Part shown: positions 40,107 to 52,006 of the stretch, one piece after another
Numbering within the stretch: the stretch's first letter is position 1
Layout of the letters: the number at the start of each line of letters is the position of its first letter
Origin: Acanthacorydalis orientalis
Taxonomy: Eukaryota > Arthropoda > Insecta > Megaloptera > Corydalidae
Direction of reading: 5' to 3'
NCBI GenBank assembly: GCA_034766995.1
Contig: CM068320.1
Coordinates: 11,799,187 to 11,863,186, forward strand
DNA length: 64,000 bases
Notes under the pieces: model-generated
What the model was told of the DNA's origin: nothing
What the model saw: the letters and a program-made list of their open reading frames with translations, nothing else
The model's database searches: none
Position numbers and translations under genes: made by a program

Positions 40107-40293
40107 ATGATTAAATTTAAGCTTACACATGAAAGTATTAAAAAAAACATTTTATTTTTTATTTAGTATTTTAATTCAATTCAATACTAAAATACAATGG
40201 AACTAAAATATTAAATAAAAAATAACATGATTTTTTTAATTTTTGCGATTTTTTTTTAATACTTTCATGTGGAAGCCTTAATTGAATCACCTA
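40105..40293. mobile_element. Fold-back MITE, about 190 bp
   Basis: The element is nearly palindromic. The left arm has CACATGAAAGTATTAAAAAA and the right arm has TTTTTTAATACTTTCATGTG. Matching outer blocks are GATTAAATT...AGCTT on the left and AAGCCTTAATTGAATC on the right. The centre has a second, smaller palindrome around AATTCAATTCAATACT. There is no coding capacity. It abuts an (AT)n tract on the left. A degenerate relative is at 12580-12675, which supports a dispersed repeat family. Confidence 0.7.
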
Positions 40294-40736
40294 TAAATAG
40301 ATAGATATCGAATATTATTCAATTACCCGTTTTATATCTCTAAATGCAACAATACGTTACCTTACTTTCTAGAATTATATGTTAATAATTCTTTAATAGC
40401 ATCTGTATACTTTTTTCTTGATTATAAATCTTGAATATTTTTTTTTTTAATATATAAAACACATAATCGAATAATTTTATCTTTCTAGATAGTTTAATAT
40501 CATAAAGTGATTCGCAATCTATATTGCATTTTATTACTATTGATAATATTTTTTGAAAATTATTTCATAAAGTATAAATACTTTTTTCCCTCTTTGCAAT
40601 CCTTTACTGGCATGCGATCAACATTATGCTGCTGACGTACTATATAAATATTAATGAATTAACTGAGCACTAGTTTATATAAAATACGTATTATATTCAT
40701 CATTGTTTCTAATTATTAGCAGTATTTACTTATTTG

Positions 40737-40785
<49 letters not shown>

Positions 40786-41381
40786 TTATTTATGTATGTA
40801 TATATATATATATACATAAATGTGTATATATATATATATATGTATACATATATAAATATATATAAATGTATGTATGTATATAAACCCATATTAAAATTTA
40901 CCTTTTTAAATTTTAATTGGCCGTTTTTCATATATTAATAGGAAATTCAAATAATTAGTAAAACATGTCATTATTAGAGAAGTAGTTGCTTACATATTAT
41001 TAACCTTCCAAATGTATTATTAAAAACTACTCTAAAATTAAAAGTGTCTCTTTCTTTATATTTATATATCTGAAGGTACAACTTCATTTATATAAAAGAA
41101 AAGTTTAAAATTATTTAACGATAAATACTAAATTTAGTATTATTTCCATACAGTCTGTTTATTATCATTTCCTGTATTATCAATACAATCTTTCTGTATG
41201 AACTGATTTAAGGTTCTTTAACTTTATTGAGTAAATAATCTTCTGAAAATAAATTAAATTGACTGACCGGATATAACAAGGATATAAATAGGACTTATTT
41301 TCTTGTAGAACTAATTTATAATTATAACTATAAAATATGTTTTATTCTTCATTATTTCATTTATTTTTATGTGGTATTTAA
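40294..41381. other. AT-rich intergenic DNA
   Basis: No gene recognised. A mixed TA/TG tract lies at 40739-40885 and generates the minus-strand open frame there. Confidence 0.5.
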
Positions 41382-42046
41382 CACGTTAACTCTGCGTCGG
41401 TCCCTGGGAACCGACACTAAACTTTTCGTTTAGGCAGCATCGGTCATTAGGGACCGCAGTATCAAGTTTAAAAAATAATACTTTATAATTCATATAACAT
41501 TAAAAGATATATTTACACTTTTCTAATCGATTTTATTGAAACATTTTAAACAAAAATGAAGTTTCCCTTTATAAGTATTACAAAAAATTATGACTTTCTT
41601 AGTACAATTTCTTGCTATTTGTCTTCCAAATTTTTTTGAATTTATTTCATAGCATTCCTTACAGAATTTTCTGACTTTATGTACTTCCTTTTGTTTTTTT
41701 TAAATTGGTGACGAGTTTTTGCATTGGTTTGAGTGTTTTGTGAAGTTTCTTCATCAGGGTATTGCGAAACAGCCAGAGATAATAAAAATAACTTACTTGA
41801 TATATCATTTTCTTCTCCCATCACCATTTTAAGTCTTATGGGAAACAAATACCATTTAAAATAATCAATAAATCACTGAAATTTATAAAACACAACTTTG
41901 TGTAGGAGACTGAGTGGAATAAATTAAAATTTTCTTTTCTCAGATAACACCTTCATTGCCTCGTGGTTTTGTCTGACTACCTTCCTGTATTTACCCACCG
42001 CCTAAACGGAAAGTTAAACAAAATCGGCTCCGCGTTTATTAACGTA
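41382..42046 (-). mobile_element. piggyBac-like element remnant
   Basis: It is bounded by TTAA at 41378-41381 and 42047-42050. The ends are CACGTTAACTCTGCGTCGGT and, on the minus strand, TACGTTAATAAACGCGGAGC. On the minus strand a piggyBac C-terminal Cys-rich domain is readable: FCKECYEINSKKFGRQIARN, then FCNTYKGKLHFCLKCF. Its CxxC...C...CxxC spacing is typical of this family. The upstream part (the open frame at 41642-41848 ending in a basic stretch) is shifted by a frame relative to the Cys-rich part. The DDD catalytic core is missing, so the 665-bp element is a non-functional deletion product. Confidence 0.8.
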
Positions 42047-42698
42047 TTAATCATACCTATCAATTCTTAAAATCATTGTAATATAAGTTGACAAAGAATT
42101 CTAAAAGAATTATATATTTTAAAAGTTTTTAACCATCAATTCCTCGCTCTACAGACAAATATATGCTATGTTTTTAAAGGAGATTATTGTAATTAAAAAA
42201 ATGCCATTTATAAGTTTAAATAGAAAATATCGATATCTATTAACAGCTCGATACAAAAACATTATTTACATTTAATACTCTGAAAACATTGCTTTTTTAT
42301 TTGCAATACATTTAACGATACGCCACTGATTTTTTTATTGATAGCATTGTTGAATAACATTGACATCTTTGACATTATTCACGGAGTTGGAAGTAGAATT
42401 CAAAATTATGACATGCAAATCTAACATTACGCGTACAACACAGTGACAGTTAATCAGTAAAGCACATGCGTAGAGTGCAACTAGCGTAAAAACAACTTTA
42501 CAATACTTCCGGCGCCATTTTGATATGTAATTTTTTCATTTGTCAAATTAAAAACAAATGCTAAAATATATAATTTGCGATTTTCTGTTATTTGAGCCAC
42601 ACTTCAATGCTAGTACGCTTGTCAACGATATTTTTGTATAATACATAGCAATAAACGAACTTAGTATTAAAGACAGCAGAGAATAAGAAACACATCAT

Positions 42699-42750
<52 letters not shown>

Positions 42751-44016
42751 TAAAATTCTTTACTACAGAACAACATTAAACTATTAACAACATCTAAAAC
42801 TCGAACAAACATTTTCTTTGTTAACATGTTTGTTATTTGATTTAATCAATAAACTCTTCTTCTCGGTTTACGGTTATCACACCTAGGTTGATTAATTAAT
42901 TTTAATAAATTTCACTTATAGAAATTAACATTAACAAAAACCCTTAAGATTAAAAATTGATAATTTCAGTAATTATATTTTATCATCAAAAACATTAATT
43001 TAAATTACTATGCATGGATATCAAAGGTGAGACATTTTGAATTAATATTTTCGATTTAAATATGTAACCTTTAATTTAAACGCAATAAAAAGTTTAAATT
43101 TTATAAAAAAATATTGAACAATAAGAATCTTATAGATTTCAGTAAATATTTTTTTATATATGAATAGACTGGATAGATTTAATTACAGTTATAAAAAAGT
43201 ATTAAAATTTATAATAGAAAATGAATAATATAAATAACATTTGAATATTTAAACTTTCAGTGAAGTAAATAAGATTAGCATAAATGAAAAAAGAAAATTA
43301 ATTATTTGTTATTTGATCAGTTATGGAAAATAAGAACTATAATTATTATTTAGCACATTGCGTGCTAAATAAATTTCATAAAAACATCTGTTTAGATGCA
43401 GTAACTGAATATTTTTCGTGGATTATTCATGAAGACTATAAAAATATATGTATTACATACATATGAATGTAACTTTAGCTTCAAGTATATTCTCTTTTAA
43501 TATTACTCGAATAAGATTTCAATATACATAGAGTAAATCCTCGATTCGACGGGCACTGATTTGGTATACAGCCAACATTTTTTTTAATAGTTTTCCGTTA
43601 ATCTCTAATTGATATGCCAGTAACTTTTCATAATAATAAAGATACTGTCTTACAGTCACTAAAGAAAAACAAAGGTAATACTAAATATCGTGTACCAACA
43701 GAAAAGGGATAACTAAAAAAGTTATTTCTGGCGATAAAACGGATTAAGAAAGTTATGACGATGAGCAAACTTAAAAATAACCTTATATACATAAAATCAA
43801 GCAATGTGAATTAAAATATTATCTCTATGATTTAATTATGATTATCAATTAATCTCCTAATCTTAAATTTCAGCCATTTTACTTTCATTTTCAAAACATT
43901 ATTACTCCTAAGCATCAAATATCCAAAACACGATTGAAATTAGGTGTTTTCTTTGAATCAAATAATCAACGAAACATGTATCACCTGAACACAGTATCAT
44001 TTTAGCAAACGGTATT
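42047..44016. other. AT-rich intergenic DNA with one less AT-rich patch
   Basis: No gene recognised. (TA)n lies at 42702-42748. The patch at about 42360-42525, with CATGCGTAGAG and CTTCCGGCGCCATTTTG, has a composition unlike its surroundings and resembles a TATA-less promoter, but no gene can be attached to it. Confidence 0.45.
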
Positions 44017-44268
44017 CATCTTTATTTTTTATACTTATATTTGATAGGCGTTTGTAATATTTACATTTCGGTACTTTTGTTAATTCATCAACCAATACCT
44101 TTTTTCAACAGTAAATAAATGCTTAAACGATTCCGCAGACTTAACTTTCCGATCTAGATAGATAAAAATTAAAAGGTTAAATCAGTCTCTCTTTCAAAAA
44201 ACATATTTTACTTTAATTTTTGGTTTCTTTTTTCCTAGGTAACTTTCATTCCGCTGTAATTCTTTATT
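44017..44268 (+). repeat. Left arm of a large inverted repeat
   Basis: About 250 bp that match 47062-47315 in inverted orientation at roughly 90% identity by eye. Shared blocks include TTTCGGTACTTTTGTTAATT, GATCTAGATAGATAAAAATT and CAGTCTCTCTTTCAAAAAAC. Outside the arms similarity fades. The arms enclose 2.8 kb with the CA/TA repeat block and a broken mariner. Confidence 0.85.
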
Positions 44269-44569
44269 CAGGATTGAAAATATCGCGAAAAAAGAGTAAA
44301 GTAATTTAATTTCAGAATAAACTAAATAATATTCAATTTTTTTCTTGTTAAAAAAATGACGAGCGATTTATTATTTTCACTTGCATATGTAATATATAAA
44401 CAAAAATATGTTGCTTTTCACAAAAACAGGTTACATTGTATTTCAAGATGTATTGTTATTTAAAAAACTTTTGGTTTTATATAGACGCTATTTTACGGAA
44501 AGTTTAATTTAACGGTTTTCAGAACTATCATACACTCCCTCCAGCTCCTCTTAGTTTATACGTTAAAAC

Positions 44570-45508
<939 letters not shown>

Positions 45509-45679
45509 GCAATATGAAATACGATCCATTATTATAATAAAATACTCTTCAAACTATATTTTATGGAACTGAAAAATTTATTTGGCAAAGTACAATTAAA
45601 TATTCTACTTTTAAAATGCATTACTTCTTTCGGCCGTTCTGCATCAGCGTCGAATAACCTGCGCACGTACATGTTTACA

Positions 45680-46311
45680 TCTCTGTGAACCAAATCCAAA
45701 TGTACTTAATCGAGTCTATTGGATCATGGAATGAAACAATGGTCTTTTATTATGATCCTCAGTCTAAAAGAGAATCCATAGAGGAGCGACGATCAGGTAA
45801 ACCACCTCCAAGAAAAACAAAAAAGCCAATGTGTCTCAATCTACAAAAAAGATCATGGCCACAATTTTTTAAGATTGCAATGACATTTTATTAATAGATT
45901 TTAAGGAGCGCAATACCAATGTTTATGGTCCATATTACGCAACATTGTTGGATAAATTTTGGGATAATATTCGCGAAAAACTATTAAACTGGAAAACTAA
46001 CACTAGGACTGCACTTGTTGCACGACAATGCACCAGTTCACACCGCTACTGTTTCTCAAGACGCTCTTCATGAGTGTAGCTTCCAAAAACTTGATCACTC
46101 ACCCTATAGTCCAGACATGGCCCCTAGCGGTTATTACCTTTTTGATAATTTGGAAAAAAAAATACGTGGACAGCGTTTTCATAATAATGAGATGAAAACA
46201 GCGGGAACTGACCATTTTAACTCGAACCGGAAGATTATTTTTATAAGGGTATAGAATTGCTAATTAAGAGCAGTAAAAAATGTATGAAGTTAAAGGGGAT
46301 TATATAGAAAA
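45680..46311 (+). mobile_element. 5'-truncated mariner with damaged active site
   Basis: The plus strand carries transposase pieces in several frames: WNETMVFYYDPQSKRES, then LLIDFKERNTNVYGPYYATL, then LLHDNAPVHTATVSQDAL with YSPDMAPSGYYLF, and a C-terminus GIELLIKSSKKCMKLKGDY. At least two frameshifts separate them. The first catalytic Asp is Asn (WNET), and the third, which lies 34 residues after the second, is Gly (PSGYY). The N-terminal domain is missing. It lies inside the large inverted repeat. Confidence 0.8.
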
Positions 46312-47061
46312 ATAGTAAAACCTTATTACTTTATTTACATGTCTTTCTACCTAGATCGAGAATATTTGGCGCTATCCTCGTTTGCATATGCCTTTTACAT
46401 AAATTACATTTCAACCCAATATTTTTTAAGAACACAAACACATATTGTTAACACAGTCAATACAAATATTTAATACAATGAAAACCATTTTATCTGACGC
46501 AATTTACAAAAAAAAAATGTTAAAGTATATTCTTTCAAAAAATACAATGAAGGGCGTTCTTGAAAAACATATTGTTTTTATTGTTAAAAAAATATTTTCA
46601 TACTTAAGAATATTTACGTATGCTAACAAGATAAATTTTCAATATTAGTGTAAAAAATATGTTAATTTTTTCTGTCCATTTAAATTATCAATATTTTAGT
46701 ATATAACTATTTACAATTTGTACAAGTTTGTCGATATTTTTATTTCTTTTTAATCAAATTACAAGTAAATGTATATAATTTCTTGAAATATATTCAAGAT
46801 AAATTGGATTTAGGACTCCAATGTGTATATTATACTTCAGTCTATCACGTGGACAAACGAAGATACAAATCTCGATTCTGATAAGAGTGAGAATAAAGTT
46901 AAAAAGTATCTAATACTTAACAAATACCAGTCGATGGCTGAAATATCTGTAAGAACTCGTCTTGTAACTTGACGCATATTTAAAAATAAGAAATATACTG
47001 GAATATCACCTATGCACAAAACAAATAAATGTTGCTACCGTGCCTCGAACATTTTTGAACA
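46312..47061. other. AT-rich DNA inside the large inverted repeat
   Basis: No gene recognised. The open frames at 46445-46648 (plus) and 46837-47019 (minus) show no family signal. The right mariner end may reach about 46375, since TTTCTACCTAGATCGAGAAT looks like a terminal sequence, but no matching left end was found. Confidence 0.4.
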
Positions 47062-47315
47062 ATAAACGAATTTTACAGCGGAATGAAAGTTGCCTAGGAA
47101 AAAAGAAACCAAAAATGTGTTTAAAAAATGTTTTTTGAAAGAGAGACTGATTTAACCTTTTAATTTTTATCTATCTAGATCGAAAAGTTAAGTTTGCCGA
47201 ATCGTTTAAGCAGTTATTTACTGTTGAAAAAAAAGTATTGGTTGATGAATTAACAAAAGTACCGAAATGTAGATATTACAAAGGCCTATCAAATTTAAGT
47301 ATAAAAAATGAGATG
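47062..47315 (-). repeat. Right arm of the large inverted repeat
   Basis: Inverted partner of 44017-44268; differences are scattered substitutions and short indels. The right arm lacks an internal coding frame, like the left. Confidence 0.85.
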
Positions 47316-48758
47316 TGACCATATTCGTTGAATGCTATATCAACTAAAATAATAATAAAATACTTTTTTCATTTTATTTTTAGTGGATTTCAGTAGTATT
47401 AATTAACGACATTATTATTTTTCAACATTTAACATAAACTATTTCAAAACTAATTTAGAGTACTTAAAACAAAATGCGATTATATTTAATAAAATAGCAA
47501 ATTAAATGGCTTCTTTGATTATGGCTCTTGGAAAATAGATATGTTTTATTTAGAATAAATGCACAATCCTTATTTTCACAGTATTATGAGAGTGCAACTG
47601 TTTACATTTGGTCATATACTTACACAATTTCTGTATAAAAAAAAAACATTTAATTCAACTACAGATTTTTCAAAATATTTTTGATTTCAAATTTTATACT
47701 TGCATTTTCAGATGTGAGTTTATGTTAATATCAGTTCCTATATATATATAAGACTTTGGCCCAAATTTAAAGTAAATGAATAAATTCCGCAAATAATTTA
47801 TAAATATTTAATGAAATCTTCCAGAAAACATACAAGACATTGCCATTTATATAAAATAATTAAAAATCTGAACAAATCAAAAAAAAATCCAAATGATAAG
47901 CATACTTTTAAAAATATATGTGAAATCTAAATTATACACAAATTTATTTTTATAGACAAAAATACATAGCTCATACAAAAATACAGAAGCATAAAATTCA
48001 TCATGTAGTAAATATAAAAATATAAAATGTAATTCAAAATATAAAATTATTTTTTAGTATTTTACAATGTATTTCATGTACATGTTTGTGTGTGTGTGTC
48101 TATATGTACATGTAATATATATATGTATGTATATATATATATGTATATATTCCCACTATACAATTGTTTCTTTTAACACTTTTATAAATAAAAAAAATAC
48201 TTTGAATATAGTTTATTAATGAAAATATACAAAAAATGTAGAAAATTAATTATAAAATCATGTACATAATCTACCTATACAAAACAATATACATACATTA
48301 AAAATATTTCATGACTAGATATTTAAAAAAGTAAATCATATTAATCATATGTATGCACATGGAATTTACATAGTATGACACATGTATGAAAAATTTATAT
48401 AAATATATGCACAATTATTTTCAATAATTTCATTAATTTTTATTACTGCCTTGTTCTACAAATATAAAAAATACAGTACATAGATTTGGAAATATGGTAT
48501 TAATATGAATTACTTATTGTATTTTTTATATAAAATGAGATGAATTCAAATGATTAAAAAATTACCATTACGTACAGAATATTTTAATAATATATAATTA
48601 CTTATCAACATTTAATGAGCGTGTGTTAATTACAAGATTCAAGGCTAGATTCAAGCTCATATATAAGTCAGATTCATAGCTCTAATTTAGCATTTACCTA
48701 GTATGTTTCATTTAGAATAAATACACAAGCCTTACTTTCACAGCATTATAAGAGTTTA

Positions 48759-48824
<66 letters not shown>

Positions 48825-49586
48825 ACTAACCCAAGCTACAGCTAATAAGATTTAGATTATATAAATAACGAATTTAAAAGTTAAATATTTATAAATCAGC
48901 TATGTGCTACAGGACTGGTACAATTATATGCTCCACTTTAGTTATACTGTATTTTTATATAATTTTTAAAATAAGTAACATTTTGGAAGTAAATCACAAT
49001 TTTAAGGCAATAACTCGAATATTTTATAAACTAATCTCACTGTTTTACTACAAACAAAATATTTAAAATAATTCATGTACAATTGTTATATAAAATACTC
49101 TTTCAAAAATTTTTATATCAGCTTGTACACATTATTATTCACAAGAAATAAACAGAAAACTATTTCTATGCCATGACTAAAATATGTTTTCATCAGTCTT
49201 TATAAATTCATTCTACAAATTCTATTTTCTTGACTATAAAGTACTATCACTTAACTTATAAACTTATATTCATCTTGAACATTTTCAACCCTAAACCTAT
49301 CATGACATAGAAACAATAATATTTTCATATCAGCTTAACTAAATGTATAAATAAATGTAATTTTATTCCTCAAATAATAAGTACTTTCATATTCTTATTT
49401 GTCTAAATAGTTAATTTCTCAATTTTTAATTGTAAGAAAAATATTAAACAATATTTTATATTTTTAACATGACATAAGCATCAAATAATTAAAATAACAC
49501 ATCATAAACATTGTTAATATTAAAATAAAATAATGCATTAGGTCAAAATATCCATTAAATTTACTTCTGTCATAATATAAATTATT
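47316..49586. other. AT-rich spacer with a short direct repeat
   Basis: No gene recognised. TA/TG tracts at 48101-48152 and 48762-48822. Two related segments of about 57 bp (47540-47598 and 48699-48755) share TTAGAATAAAT, ACAC/GCACAA and TTTCACAG blocks. The last few hundred bases probably include the 3' UTR of the LRR gene that ends at 49587. Confidence 0.5.
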
Positions 49587-50888
49587 TTATAGTTCAATAT
49601 TTAAATTTTCTTCTGCAGTAATTAGGTTCCTTTCACTTTCTTGCACATTTGATTGTCTGCAGTTTTTTAAAATAATTTTTTTTTTCAAAAACAGAAAAAT
49701 TACCATTAATATTGTGAAAATAATTATTACTATTTCTGTAATATGTAAATACGTCATCTTATTTAAAATATTAAATATTTTTTCATTTACAAGATTGGTT
49801 TGTATTTTTGTATCATTTAATATATTATTAGATATATTAATATGTTTTTCAATAGTATTTTTATAATACTTTATAGGCAAAACAGTACTCTTTGATTGAG
49901 AATCACTTTCATTATGAAGATTATATTTATCAGTTTTATTGTCAGCGTTATTTAAAGTTTTTGATTTACTAGACACATATATATCATTTGCATTATTTTC
50001 AATGTTAGAAGGCAAGGTTACAAGTTTATTAAAGTTTATATTAAGAGTAAAGCTAGATAATATTATTGTAAAATAATTTGATATTTTTAGAGAATCTGTT
50101 ATGTTTTCATTTAAATTCTTTACTTTACTATTTGAAATATTTAATTCTTTCAGTGATATTAACCCATACAAGTCATGAAATTTAAACATTCTTAAATTGT
50201 TACAGTCAAGTCTTAATGATTTTAAACTTGAAAGTCCTTCAAATGTTCTAGAAGGAATAAAGTGAATAGAATTATTTTGTAAATTTAAATTTTCTAATTT
50301 CTGTAACTTCTCAAACATATTTGAACTCAACTCTAATTCATTTGTTGACAGATCTAAAAAGGTAAGATTTTGTACTCCGTTCCAAATATTAGATGGAAGG
50401 GTTTTTAATAAGTTGTTATGAAGAATAAGTTTATCAAGATTATATAAATCTGCAAATCCATTAACATCTATCAAAGAAATCTTATTAAAACTTAAATCTA
50501 ATTTTCGTAACTCAAATAAATCTTTAAAAACATATTCAGTAATATTTGTCAATTTATTGTGATCTAAAAAAAGGTACTGTAAACAAAAACTAATATTACT
50601 GAATGTGTGTGCTTCTATACTTTCAAAACTATTATTTGATAATTTAATATAACTTAACCAAACTGTAGTTGCTGAATGATGCCTATTTAACATATCCAAT
50701 GACAATACTGATACATTTTCTGAATTTTTTACTTGAATAGCACTTTCATGTGAAATACTAAATTCGTTTAATGTTTTTTGCGGTACTGAAGAAAATGTGT
50801 GTTCAGGATAATAAATTTTACAATTAGGTTTCGATAAAACAACAGCCACGTTAAGTATAATAATTAATATTATTGAAGAAGTAGACAT
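49587..50888 (-). CDS. Leucine-rich-repeat single-pass membrane protein
   Basis: A 433-residue protein in one exon. Residues 1-19 are a signal peptide ending before KPNCKIYYPE. About eight leucine-rich repeats follow from roughly residue 75 to 265, with repeats such as LQYLFLDHNKLTNI, LRKLDLSFNKISLI, LTFLDLSTNELEL and LENLNLQNNSIHFI. A long Asn/Ser/Lys-rich stalk leads to a transmembrane helix at about 383-401 (ITEIVIIIFTILMVIFLFL). A short basic-then-acidic cytoplasmic tail of 32 residues ends the protein. There is no TIR domain, so it is not a Toll receptor. An acceptor-like TTTATTTCAG lies nine bases before the ATG, suggesting a 5' UTR intron. It is a paralogue of the gene at 55854: the N-terminal region after the signal peptide has the same layout (VP, then a Thr, then a Glu/Ala motif). 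Function is unknown; extracellular LRRs usually bind proteins. Confidence 0.88.
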   Translation of the reverse strand: MSTSSIILIIILNVAVVLSKPNCKIYYPEHTFSSVPQKTLNEFSISHESAIQVKNSENVSVLSLDMLNRHHSATTVWLSYIKLSNNSFESIEAHTFSNISFCLQYLFLDHNKLTNITEYVFKDLFELRKLDLSFNKISLIDVNGFADLYNLDKLILHNNLLKTLPSNIWNGVQNLTFLDLSTNELELSSNMFEKLQKLENLNLQNNSIHFIPSRTFEGLSSLKSLRLDCNNLRMFKFHDLYGLISLKELNISNSKVKNLNENITDSLKISNYFTIILSSFTLNINFNKLVTLPSNIENNANDIYVSSKSKTLNNADNKTDKYNLHNESDSQSKSTVLPIKYYKNTIEKHINISNNILNDTKIQTNLVNEKIFNILNKMTYLHITEIVIIIFTILMVIFLFLKKKIILKNCRQSNVQESERNLITAEENLNIEL

Positions 50889-52006
50889 TTTATTACCTGA
50901 AATAAAGAGTTACTATAAAAATGCGAAAAAGATCAATAAATAATATAATAACTAGATATTTTTATTGTATTGAAAAAATTATAATAGTCTTTTTGAGGTG
51001 ATTATTAATATTTAAACAAAAATAATTAATATTAAAAGTGTCAGTAAATATAATGACCACTAGTTTAATATTTATTGTTTATTAACAATAATTAATAAAC
51101 AATAAAAATTCATAAATAAAATATTTAAAAAATACATAATAATATGATTAAATTACCGTATTAGTGTAATTTCTGTGTTAAAATATCACTGAATTAACAA
51201 AGTATTCTTTTTAAATTTGTACGTCATTACTCTATATGATATTACTGACACTTTACGTTTTCGACAGAATTTAAAGATAGCACTTTTTGTTATTATTGCA
51301 AGCAAGGAAATACCAACTTCAAAAAAGTATACATATGTTTATTTAGACTTTTATCTTAAACGAGAGTATTTATCTGTATTTTCAACCATGTAAATTCAAT
51401 AAATTCCACATATAATTTAAAAAATTGTTTTATATATTTATATGCAGAAAAATTAAATTCTAAAAAATGTGAAAATAATAAACACATTGTTTACTATACA
51501 CCATTACTATGCTTAACCAAAGATTAGAATATTTTACGGTAGATCAGTGGCTTAGATTTCATGAATAAAAAAAATAAGCATACTTAAAATCAATGCTTAA
51601 TATTATCAAATTTTGTAAATAACAATATGTTAAAATTATTGTATGAAATATAATCAATAATACTAACTTCATATGTTATGATGGACACGAAAAAACATAA
51701 ATACAGTTAGCATTTGTCATTAATTATAGTCATGCTTTCAGATTAAAAATCTTGTCATTTAATAAAGGCATGTTTTCAGATATGCAACTCGAAGCACATG
51801 TACTGAATGATTGTCAGATGAATGGGAAACGAGGTTAGGTTGTCCAAGCCAATGAAATGAGTATTGTCTTATTCATATGACTTTATCTTTGAGGAAATCA
51901 TGTTTATAGATGTTTTTTTATAAATATCTTCTATTGAAAGTATTTATGTAGAATTAATAACAATTTAGGTTATGTTTAATTTCAAATCCTTTTCAAAAAT
52001 ATTACA
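50889..52006. promoter_or_regulatory. Shared upstream region of the LRR gene and ALG8
   Basis: The two genes diverge from this 1.1-kb interval. At 51831-51860 the sequence GAGGTTAGGTTGTCC followed by AAGCCAATGAAATG holds a TTAGG-type doublet and a CCAAT box on the ALG8 side, 150-175 bp upstream of the ALG8 ATG. Transcription starts are not visible. The call of promoter activity is inference from layout. Confidence 0.35.

Noticed and set aside
51831..51842. Telomere-like TTAGG repeat
   Set aside because: Only two units (AGGTTAGGTT) are present, far too few for an interstitial telomeric array; treated only as a possible promoter motif.
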